Shown in pieces: positions 1-6,625 of a stretch of 34,357 nt of DNA. The notes below the pieces were generated by a model. It ran no database searches. It was not told the DNA's origin and saw nothing but the letters and a program-made list of their open reading frames with translations. The position numbers and the translations under genes are program-made. Origin of the DNA: JADKCL01 sp046050405 (lineage in GTDB: Bacteria; Bacteroidota; Bacteroidia; J057; JADKCL01); the NCBI GenBank assembly GCA_046050405.1, contig JBJOPY010000089.1, positions 1-34,357 of the forward strand, in the 5' to 3' direction. The first letter of the stretch is position 1. Every line of letters begins with the position of its first letter.

Positions 1-311
1 TCGGCATCGTTCAGCCGTGCGACCACCGTGCCCTGGGAGACGATGGCTCCCTCCGGGACATGGAGGTAGACGAGACGGCCGCTGACCTCGGGGTGGAGAT
101 CCACGTACTCATTGGCAGCGACCTCGCCATTAACCTCGATTTCACTGGAGACGGCGGTGGGCTGCGCCAAGATGACATCGACAATGGTAGGCGGTGGGCC
201 TCCCCCTTGCTTCGAGGGTTCCGGCTTTCCGGAACAGGCGAAAACCAAGGCCGAAAGGAGCCAGATCATCCATGGCAACCGGTGGGAGGCTGGAAGCACT
301 TTCGTTTTCAC
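1..311 (-). CDS. RND efflux periplasmic adaptor (membrane fusion protein) lipoprotein, N-terminal part
   Basis: Partial gene read leftwards and cut by the window edge. The frame is open from a GTG at 309-311 to position 1. It begins with a basic stretch and a hydrophobic segment ending in a lipobox-like LVFAC, so it should be a lipoprotein anchored by the Cys near residue 26. After a Gly/Pro-rich linker come residues typical of HlyD/AcrA-type adaptors: EIEVNGEV, then NEYVDLHPEVSGRL and VPEGAIVSQGTVVARLND, the first half of the barrel-sandwich (lipoyl-like) hairpin. Such adaptors link an inner-membrane RND pump to an outer-membrane channel. The pump and channel genes would lie to the left, outside the window. 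The in-frame stop upstream allows only GTG starts (309-311 or 327-329) or a much later ATG; I prefer 309-311 because it gives a proper signal peptide. The family call is good; the substrate is unknown. Confidence 0.75.
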   Translation of the reverse strand, partial: MKTKVLPASHRLPWMIWLLSALVFACSGKPEPSKQGGGPPPTIVDVILAQPTAVSSEIEVNGEVAANEYVDLHPEVSGRLVYLHVPEGAIVSQGTVVARLNDA

Positions 312-380
312 ACAATGAAAGGTGTTCACGCCTCAAATCTAACCGTTGACCACCACAAGGTGCTGGATTATTTTTCGGAT

Positions 381-449
381 TTTGTTGGACAGGACGAGGC
401 CGTATCCCGTCAATTTTTCAGGAGGAGATCCCTCTTTTTGTCCAACAAA
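381..449. repeat. 11-bp perfect inverted repeat around a smaller hairpin
   Basis: TTTGTTGGACA at 381-391 is exactly complementary to TGTCCAACAAA at 439-449, with 47 bp between. Inside the spacer, at about 393-416, GACG(a)GG pairs with CCCGTC and is followed on the plus strand by a short T run. It lies between the 3' end of the small lipoprotein gene and the start of the efflux adaptor gene, both on the minus strand. It could be a transcription-end structure, a regulator site pair or chance. The symmetry is seen; the function is inferred. Confidence 0.45.
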
Positions 450-522
450 GAACCCAGGCCAGGTGTGGCCATCACCGATGGCCGGTCTTCCATGAACCTG
501 AACCAAGGAGCCAGAACTGGAC

Positions 523-1170
523 TCAGTGCGCCAGGATGGTCTTCTCCTTGGTCAAAATCGCATGAAAAGGAACTGGCTTTTCGCCTTGGGTCCATTCGCC
601 CCAGAGTTCCACCCCATTGTCAGCTGCCTTCACAGCCTTCAGTGTCATGGCCAGCTTGCTGGTGTCGGATTGTGAAGCCCAATAGCTTCGTTGCTCGTCC
701 AAATAGGCGCCATAGACGATCATCGAGGCCTCCGAGGGGCGGGTGCCATAATTGAGGGAGAAAACCTTCCACCCGTCCGGGCCGTCATACAGGGCGTTGC
801 CAGTCTGGAAAAATTCGACTTCATCCGGCATGGATTTCAGGATGCCGTCCGCAAAGCGGACGATGCTCTCGCGACTCGTGATCTGATCCAGCCAATCCGG
901 CAGAGCACCCTTGCCCGCGACAAGGTTGGCTGAGCCCAGCTTCAGTCCTTTTTCCACTTTGACGACCACTTGCTTCCCAAAGATGCTGTCCGGGAGGTCA
1001 TTGACGGGAAAGTTCTGCGGTTCGATCTTCACCACCTGAGGGGTGTCGATGGAGTCCTTGGCCTTGTCACCACCCTCGGTGCCCCCGCCGCAGCCAGTTG
1101 CCAAGATCAATGTTCCAGCCAAGAGAATGGTCGTGAAGCGTATGCGCATCGGTTTCAATCTCATTTTCAT
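523..1170 (-). CDS. Putative lipoprotein of unknown function
   Basis: An open frame of about 215 residues that I do not recognise. The frame extends upstream to 1221, but the ATG at 1168-1170 (or the ones at 1164 and 1149) gives a normal lipoprotein signal: several Lys/Arg, a hydrophobic run, then TLILATGC followed by a Gly-rich linker, so the Cys is the likely lipidation site. The mature part is about 190 residues, soluble, with no transmembrane segment or recognised domain. It contains W/Y-rich segments such as DGWKVFSLNYG and VYGAYLDEQRSYWA and ends in KEKTILAH. It lies 74 bp downstream of ettA on the same strand and about 210 bp upstream of the efflux adaptor gene, so it may have its own promoter. 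The export signal is what can be claimed with confidence. Confidence 0.7.
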   Translation of the reverse strand: MKMRLKPMRIRFTTILLAGTLILATGCGGGTEGGDKAKDSIDTPQVVKIEPQNFPVNDLPDSIFGKQVVVKVEKGLKLGSANLVAGKGALPDWLDQITSRESIVRFADGILKSMPDEVEFFQTGNALYDGPDGWKVFSLNYGTRPSEASMIVYGAYLDEQRSYWASQSDTSKLAMTLKAVKAADNGVELWGEWTQGEKPVPFHAILTKEKTILAH

Positions 1171-1220
1171 TGGTACAGTAATTGAATAATGATGTCCCTT
1201 TTTGTGGTGTTTTTCCAGCA

Positions 1221-1243
1221 AGCCCCCGCAGCTTCGGGCGGCT
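1221..1243 (-). terminator. GC-rich hairpin directly after ettA
   Basis: AGCCCCCG (1221-1228) pairs with CGGGCGGCT (1235-1243) with one bulged base and a six-base loop, beginning one base after the ettA stop codon. No clear U-run follows on the minus strand, so it may be a mRNA 3'-end stabiliser or a factor-assisted terminator rather than a classical intrinsic one. Confidence 0.35.
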
Positions 1244-1244
1244 A

Positions 1245-2918
1245 TCAGCGCGAAAGCTTCTTGTACCGAATCCGGGTGGGCCCGGCGTCCCCGAGCCGCT
1301 TCTTCTTGTCTTCTTCGTATTCAGAGAATGATCCCTCGTAGAAGAACACCCGCGAGTCCCCTTCGAAGGCCAGGATGTGCGTACAAACACGGTCCAGGAA
1401 CCAGCGGTCGTGGGAAATGATCACCGCAGATCCCCCGAAGTGGTCGATGGCCTCCTCCAATGCGCGAAGCGTGTTCACGTCCAGGTCGTTCGTAGGCTCG
1501 TCCAGGAGCAGGACGTTCGCCCCTGAGCGCAAGATGCGTGCGAGGTGAAGACGATTTCGCTCCCCTCCGGAGAGCTGTTTCACCTTTTTGCTCTGATCGG
1601 TCCCGGCAAAGTTGAAGCGGCTCACATAGGCGCGGCCGTTCATTTCCTTCGTGCCCAGGATGATGATGTCGTTGCCGCCCGTGATGGCGTCATAGACAGA
1701 GGCCTCCATGTCCAGGTCGTCGTGCTCCTGGTCCACGTAGGCCAGCTGGACGGTTTCCCCCACCTCGAAGGTGCCTGTGTCTGGCTTTTCCTTGCCCGTG
1801 ATCATGCGAAACAAGGTCGTCTTCCCCGCACCATTGGGGCCGATCACTCCGACCACAGCACCTTTGGGGACGACGAACTCCATCCCTTCGTACAAGAGCT
1901 TGTCGCCAAACGCCTTGGAAACGCCATGCGCCTCGATCACCTTGTCGCCCAGGCGCGGTCCGGAAGGGATGTAGATCTCCAGGTCTTGTTCCCTCTGGTT
2001 GCCGTCCTCTGCGACCATCTTCTCGTATGCGGAGATGCGCGCCTTGCCTTTCGCATGGCGTGCCTTGGGGGCCATGCGAATCCACTCCAGCTCGCGCTCC
2101 AGCGTCTTGTTGCGCTTGCTTTCCTGCTTTTGCTCTTGATCGAGCTTCTTCTGCTTCTGTTCCAGCCATGAGGTGTAGTTGCCTTTCCACGGAACCCCAT
2201 GGCCACGATCAAGCTCCAGAATCCATCCCGCCACCTTGTCGAGGAAGTAACGGTCGTGGGTGACCGCGATCACGGTGCCCTCATAGTTCTGAAGGTGCTG
2301 TTCAAGCCATTGCACAGACTCGGCATCGAGGTGGTTGGTCGGCTCGTCCAGGAGCAGGACATCCGGCTTCTGTATCAGCAGCCGGCAAAGCGCCACTCGG
2401 CGCTTTTCACCTCCGGAAAGGGTGCCGACCTTCTGGTCCGATGGAGGGCAACGCAGCGCGTCCATCGCCACCTCCAGGTGGCTGTCGAGGTTCCAGGCGT
2501 CGGCGGCTTCGATTTTGTCCTGGAGAGCTGCCTGGCGATGGATGAGCTTGTCCATTGCCTCCGCGCTCATCTCCTCCATGAACTTCATGTTGATGTCTTC
2601 ATACTCCTGCAGCAATGCCGCGATCTCGGCTGCGCCTTCCCGCACGACCTCGATCACACTCTTGTCTGCATCGAGTTCCGGGTGCTGCTCAAGCATCCCC
2701 ACGGAATAACCCGGAGAAAAGGCTAGGTCTCCCTGGAAGTCAGTGTCCTTGCCAGCGATGATCCGCAACAATGTGGACTTCCCTTGACCATTCATCCCGA
2801 TCACGCCGATCTTGGCACCGAGGTAGAACCCGAGGGAGATGTCACGGATGACTTGCTTGTTGGGTGGGTAAACCTTGCTTACCCGGGACATTGAGAAAAT
2901 GATTTGACGGTCGCTCAT
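1245..2918 (-). CDS. ettA: ABC-F ATPase, energy-dependent translational throttle protein EttA
   Basis: 557 residues, close to the 555 of E. coli EttA. ABC-F proteins are cytoplasmic, have two ATPase domains and no membrane domain, and act at the ribosomal E site; EttA gates entry of ribosomes into elongation according to ATP/ADP level. Both cassettes are complete: Walker A GMNGQGKST and GPNGAGKTT, signatures LSGGEKRR and LSGGERNR, Walker B LLLDEPTNHLD and LLLDEPTNDLD. The arm insertion in the first cassette (about residues 90-150) and the charged P-site tRNA-interaction linker between cassettes (KQKKLDQEQKQESKRNK onward) are present. The frame continues upstream to 3032, but I start at the ATG at 2916-2918 (MSDRQIIFSMSRVSK), where similarity to the family begins. 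A TATCTTTA, close to the Bacteroidota -7 element, lies on the minus strand at 2941-2948, without a good -33 partner. Confidence 0.95.
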   Translation of the reverse strand: MSDRQIIFSMSRVSKVYPPNKQVIRDISLGFYLGAKIGVIGMNGQGKSTLLRIIAGKDTDFQGDLAFSPGYSVGMLEQHPELDADKSVIEVVREGAAEIAALLQEYEDINMKFMEEMSAEAMDKLIHRQAALQDKIEAADAWNLDSHLEVAMDALRCPPSDQKVGTLSGGEKRRVALCRLLIQKPDVLLLDEPTNHLDAESVQWLEQHLQNYEGTVIAVTHDRYFLDKVAGWILELDRGHGVPWKGNYTSWLEQKQKKLDQEQKQESKRNKTLERELEWIRMAPKARHAKGKARISAYEKMVAEDGNQREQDLEIYIPSGPRLGDKVIEAHGVSKAFGDKLLYEGMEFVVPKGAVVGVIGPNGAGKTTLFRMITGKEKPDTGTFEVGETVQLAYVDQEHDDLDMEASVYDAITGGNDIIILGTKEMNGRAYVSRFNFAGTDQSKKVKQLSGGERNRLHLARILRSGANVLLLDEPTNDLDVNTLRALEEAIDHFGGSAVIISHDRWFLDRVCTHILAFEGDSRVFFYEGSFSEYEEDKKKRLGDAGPTRIRYKKLSR

Positions 2919-2985
2919 GAATTGTTCTCCGAAATTTTTGTAAAGATAGCCTTTGGAGGGAAATGATCGACAGCGGAAGACCGGC

Positions 2986-3013
2986 AATCCTGGCGGAATG
3001 GCAGGATTTTTTT
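2986..3013 (+). terminator. Intrinsic terminator-like hairpin with T7 run, no plus-strand gene upstream
   Basis: AATCCTG (2986-2992) pairs with CAGGATT (3002-3008) around a nine-base loop and runs into seven T residues (3007-3013). This is the classical form of an intrinsic terminator on the plus strand, but the gene to its left (ettA) is transcribed leftwards. It could stop antisense transcription leaving the ettA region, or end a short RNA. Confidence 0.45.
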
Positions 3014-3289
3014 CCATGAATGCGAACTTCAATCCCCTGCATGCAAGCTACTGCCCGTCCCGCAGCCTCTCCCAGGCCATTCTCTCCATCCAATGGTCTG
3101 ATACCATCCCATTGCAGGTCAATCCACATGGAAATGATCCCCCATCAGCAACACGCCGGGAGAGGGTCGCCATGGCACACCATAACAATGGGAATAACGG
3201 CAGGGAGCCATGTCCAAAGAGGATTCCAATCCCTCGTTACCAGACCTTGGGTTGGATGCGATTGCCTTGTCATTCGTGGTCAGGTGTAA

Positions 3290-3320
3290 ATTGGCCAATG
3301 GTTAATTCTTCTTAACTTTA
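3290..3320 (+). promoter_or_regulatory. Candidate Bacteroidota-type promoter for the DUF5686 gene
   Basis: ATTG at 3290-3293 (consensus -33 TTTG), a 19-bp spacer and TAACTTTA at 3313-3320 (consensus -7 TAnnTTTG) fit the B. fragilis-type sigma-ABfr promoter with one mismatch in each element. A start near 3326 would put the TTG start codon at 3344 about 18 nt into the transcript. Inferred from pattern only. Confidence 0.45.
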
Positions 3321-3343
3321 GCTCCGAATAGGCTACCAGAAAT

Positions 3344-5917
3344 TTGCCGCGACTTCGAACATACTGGAATCATCTTCCCCTCCGTTTTTTACTTACCTGC
3401 CTCATGCTTGTGGGAAGTTTTGTCTTTGCCCAGAAGGTGCAGTTCAGCGGGGTGGTCAGGGATTCCGTCACCAATGAGGTCTTGCCACTGGTGTCCGTGG
3501 TGTTGGATGGCACCACGAATGGACTGAATACAAATCTCGACGGGGAATTTCTCTTTTTGGTACCGAAAGGGAAGTACAAGGTCGTCGTCCGGGCATCGGG
3601 CTACCGGCAATACAGTGATAGCATCCTGCTGGACCGGGAAGTGACGGGTTTCATGGTGAGTTTAAAGCCTGTGAGTACATCCCTGGATGAGGTCGTCATC
3701 ACGTCCAAGGCTGTGAACCCTGCCCACAGGGTGATTCGAAATGCCATCGCAAACCGCCGCCGCAATCGGTTCGACAAGATCGACGCCTACGAATACGAGG
3801 CATACAACAAGCTCGTCCTCACGATGGACCACGTCACGGACAAGTTCCTGACGAGCAGGATGGTCAGGAACATTGGGGAGCAGGTGCAGGAAATCCTGGG
3901 GGACTCCCTGCATTCGGACAGCTCGACCTACAAGATCGCTGGATTTGTCTCCGAAAGCGTCAGCCGGTTCTATTATCTGAAGCCCGACCGGAAAAAGGAA
4001 GAAATCCTAGCCGTCCAAACCTCAGGAGTCAAAGGCTCAGAATACAACCTTCTCAGTTCGATGCTGCTGCAGATGGATATGTATGACAACAACGTCGTAT
4101 TGCTGGACCGAACCTTCCTGAGCCCGATTGCAGACGGAGCCTTTGTGGATTATGACTTCTTCATCCAGAGCATCGAAAGCCTGGGCCAGGATACGCTTTA
4201 TGGGATTCAGATTCTTCCCAAGCGACCCTATGACCCGGTTTTCAAAGGCACCATTTACATTGACAACAAACGATGGGCAATCAACCGGCTAGATTTGAAG
4301 TTAAACGACAACCCCAACATCAATTTTGTGGAGGATGTCCGCATCCGGCAGGAATATGAAGAGGTGGATACATTCTGGGTGCCGACACTCCTGGACGTGG
4401 AGGTGGATTTTCAGAACAGTCTGCTCAAGCGCACGGGTGGCAAAGGGGTCAGCGTCATCGGTCGCAGCAGCTCACACATTTACAATTATAAGATCAACCA
4501 ACCCAGGCCTCCGAAATTCTACCAACAGGAGCTGGTGGAGATCATGGAAGATGCAGAGACGAAAGACTCCACCTTCTGGGCGGAAGCCCGGAAGTCGCCA
4601 TTGGACAGGAGCGAACAGCTCGGGTTTGCATTGGTGGACTCGCTACGGTCGCGGGGTGTGCTGGATTTCTACATGGAGGCATCCAAGCTGGTCGTATGGG
4701 GTACCTACAAACGCAAGTATTGGGAATTGGGTCCATATTTCTACCTGCTCAGCTTCAATCAAGCCGAGGGCATCCGCACGCGGTGCGGCATCTATACCCG
4801 GCCGGGGTTCAGCAATTGGTTCTACTTCGGTGGCCATCTGGCCTATGGCCTCAGGGATGAACAATTGAAGTATCAAGTGGAGACGAAGTTCCGATTGCAG
4901 CGCAAACCGAAAATCGAGCTGGGATTGCGAAGGACTTATGAAGTGGAGCAAGTCGGATTCGAGAACTTCCTCAACAATGGTACCAGCCTCTTGCAAAGCA
5001 GCCTCAGGCGGGTACCGTTTACGCAGCTCAATTACTTCTGGGAGAACCGAGCCGACCTCAATGCGCATCTCTCCAGGGGGGTCAGTGGAGATTTCTACTT
5101 CCGCACGAAGGCGTTCGAACCTTGCAGCACCTTCCCATTCGGTTTCCGGCAAGCTGATGGCGGAATCGGCAGAACATATGCGATCACCGAGGCCGGGGCA
5201 GACCTGAGGGTTTCGTTCAAGGAGAAGTACATCACCGATGCACGCGGGGACAAGCGGTATGTCAGCAGCAAGTTCCCGATCTTCTACCTGAGGTACCGGC
5301 ATGGGTTCGATCACTTGCTGCATGGGCAGTACCGCTATGATGCAGCCGAAATCGAAATGAAAAACTACGCCCGGATGGGACGCTATGGCTGGTTTCGCTA
5401 CGACTTGCGGGCGGGGCAGGTGTTTGGAACCCTTCCCTTCCCTGCCCTGCATGTCTTCCGAGGCAACATGTCCTGGGGTTACGACCGCTATGGGTTCAAC
5501 TTGATGAACTACTATGAGTTCGTCGCGGATCGCTATGTCACCTTCGCAGGAGAGCAGCACTTCGAGGGCCTGCTGTGGAACCAACTGCCGCTGCTGCGCT
5601 GGTTGAAATGGAAGGAGGTGCTCACCTTCCGTCTCGCTTGGGGTACCCTTTCGCCTGATAACCTCCGGCTGAACGATGTTTGGTTGCCGAATATAGAAGG
5701 CGGAGCCTACCACCAACAGATCAAGGCTCCGGCTGCGATTCCCTATTTGGAGGCAGGAGCAGGGCTGTACAACATCTTCAAGGTCCTTAGGGTCGATGCC
5801 GTTTGGCGTCTCAATTACCATGATACACAGTGGCGAACCGACCCATCCATCCCGAAGGCGAACTGGGGCAGGTTCAATAATTTCGGACTGAGGGCTGATT
5901 TTAGCATTACCCTCTAG
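3344..5917 (+). CDS. DUF5686 family outer-membrane protein with carboxypeptidase-like regulatory domain
   Basis: 857 residues. A signal peptide (about 1-29, ending LVGSFVFAQ) is followed by a carboxypeptidase-D regulatory-like domain (about 30-110: FSGVVRDSVTNEVLPLVSVV, GTTNGLNTNLDGEFLF, VRASGYR, SLDEVVITSK), the N-terminal domain common in Bacteroidota outer-membrane proteins. The rest matches the DUF5686 type: an N-terminal soluble part (AYNKLVL, FYYLKPDRKKEEILAVQTSGVKG, FKGTIYIDNKRWAINRLDL) and then many short aromatic-alternating strands to the C-terminus (GLRADFSITL) that look like a beta-barrel. Its role is not established; by architecture it is a surface or transport protein. An in-frame TAG at 3329-3331 leaves TTG at 3344 as the only start that keeps a complete signal peptide; the first ATG lies inside the hydrophobic segment. 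The gene stands alone behind its own promoter candidate. Confidence 0.85.
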   Translation: MPRLRTYWNHLPLRFLLTCLMLVGSFVFAQKVQFSGVVRDSVTNEVLPLVSVVLDGTTNGLNTNLDGEFLFLVPKGKYKVVVRASGYRQYSDSILLDREVTGFMVSLKPVSTSLDEVVITSKAVNPAHRVIRNAIANRRRNRFDKIDAYEYEAYNKLVLTMDHVTDKFLTSRMVRNIGEQVQEILGDSLHSDSSTYKIAGFVSESVSRFYYLKPDRKKEEILAVQTSGVKGSEYNLLSSMLLQMDMYDNNVVLLDRTFLSPIADGAFVDYDFFIQSIESLGQDTLYGIQILPKRPYDPVFKGTIYIDNKRWAINRLDLKLNDNPNINFVEDVRIRQEYEEVDTFWVPTLLDVEVDFQNSLLKRTGGKGVSVIGRSSSHIYNYKINQPRPPKFYQQELVEIMEDAETKDSTFWAEARKSPLDRSEQLGFALVDSLRSRGVLDFYMEASKLVVWGTYKRKYWELGPYFYLLSFNQAEGIRTRCGIYTRPGFSNWFYFGGHLAYGLRDEQLKYQVETKFRLQRKPKIELGLRRTYEVEQVGFENFLNNGTSLLQSSLRRVPFTQLNYFWENRADLNAHLSRGVSGDFYFRTKAFEPCSTFPFGFRQADGGIGRTYAITEAGADLRVSFKEKYITDARGDKRYVSSKFPIFYLRYRHGFDHLLHGQYRYDAAEIEMKNYARMGRYGWFRYDLRAGQVFGTLPFPALHVFRGNMSWGYDRYGFNLMNYYEFVADRYVTFAGEQHFEGLLWNQLPLLRWLKWKEVLTFRLAWGTLSPDNLRLNDVWLPNIEGGAYHQQIKAPAAIPYLEAGAGLYNIFKVLRVDAVWRLNYHDTQWRTDPSIPKANWGRFNNFGLRADFSITL

Positions 5918-6625
5918 CGCCCAGGATCCAATGGCCGCATCTACCCACCGACCCGCCTCCAGCATAGCCTCAGAATTCCCGCCCGGCAAAAAAATCCACC
6001 CCCATTCAGTCTGTGGATCATTATTTCTTCCTATATTCAGCCCCGATAGAATGGAATGCACAGAGATTTGGGCATCGTTGTCGCAGTGATAGCCTTGTTT
6101 TTTGCATCTGGGAAGGTTCTGGGCAGGAATTTGTACCACTGGTGCATCTTGACGGAAATCGGAACAGAAAGTCAGGAAGGGCAGTTACACGATGATGTGT
6201 CGGATCCAAGGAGTTTGAAAGTCTAACCGTGAAGAATTTTTTATGTGGGAACTTTACCATCCCTCACCTATGGCCAAGTTGAATTGCACCCACCAGGCTA
6301 ATGTTCCAAGGATGCGTACCTTGGGAGCCCCCCGTTGCAGAAAGTTTTTCATGGAAACGTTTCCAGTGTGCCTTTCTATGCCTGCGACTCTCTTCCTTGA
6401 CAATCTGCTGGGCATGGTCCTTGTTATGGCAGAGGCCTTGGTCTTCATGCCCCTATCCCTGCTCCTTCACCGATTCCGTGCAGGTTATGCTTTTGACTTG
6501 ACCTGCTCTCCGCTTCGCAATTTCAATGCAGGTTCCCATGCGCTCATGACCAGCATCGATCTGGGCCGGGGAGCCCCCAACCTCATGACCCCTCAAAATC
6601 CCTAAACCTGAATTCTTCAATCACT
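5918..6625. other. Gene-poor gap of about 0.7 kb
   Basis: No convincing gene. A plus-strand frame at 6243-6605 (120 codons) has a hydrophobic middle but no recognisable family, and a 14-bp operator-like palindrome sits inside it; two short frames at about 6013-6260 overlap on opposite strands. The gap may hold a decayed gene or long regulatory region in front of the PorE-like gene. I find no matching promoter pair or hairpin with a T run here. Confidence 0.5.
6352..6365. promoter_or_regulatory. LacI-family-type operator palindrome
   Basis: TGGAAACGTTTCCA is a perfect 14-bp palindrome with the central AAACGTTT and CG dyad typical of LacI/GalR/PurR/CcpA operators. It lies 261 bp before the PorE-like gene start in a gene-poor gap. 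No LacI-family gene is in the window. The palindrome is seen; binding by a LacI-type regulator is inferred. Confidence 0.4.

Larger units (their letters stand above)
2919..3343. other. Divergent intergenic region between ettA and the DUF5686 gene
   Basis: 425 bp with no credible gene: the small frames here are short, rich in Pro/His/Cys and lack similarity to anything I know. It holds the 5' region of ettA on the minus strand, a terminator-like hairpin pointing right (2986-3013) and a good promoter candidate for the DUF5686 gene (3290-3320). I see nothing else in it. Confidence 0.6.

Noticed and set aside
60..755. 231-codon plus-strand frame at the left end
   Set aside because: It runs antisense through the efflux adaptor gene and part of the lipoprotein gene, both of which have clear signal peptides and better composition.
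1545..2171. 208-codon plus-strand frame over ettA
   Set aside because: Antisense shadow of a gene in which both ATPase cassettes are complete.
4643..6139. 498-codon open frame on the minus strand
   Set aside because: It lies antisense to the DUF5686 gene for most of its length, has no family features, and its composition follows from the codon use of the plus-strand gene.
6243..6605. 120-codon plus-strand frame with a hydrophobic middle
   Set aside because: No recognisable family, uneven composition (Pro, Cys, Met), and an operator-like palindrome lies inside it. Possible relic, but not supportable as a gene.
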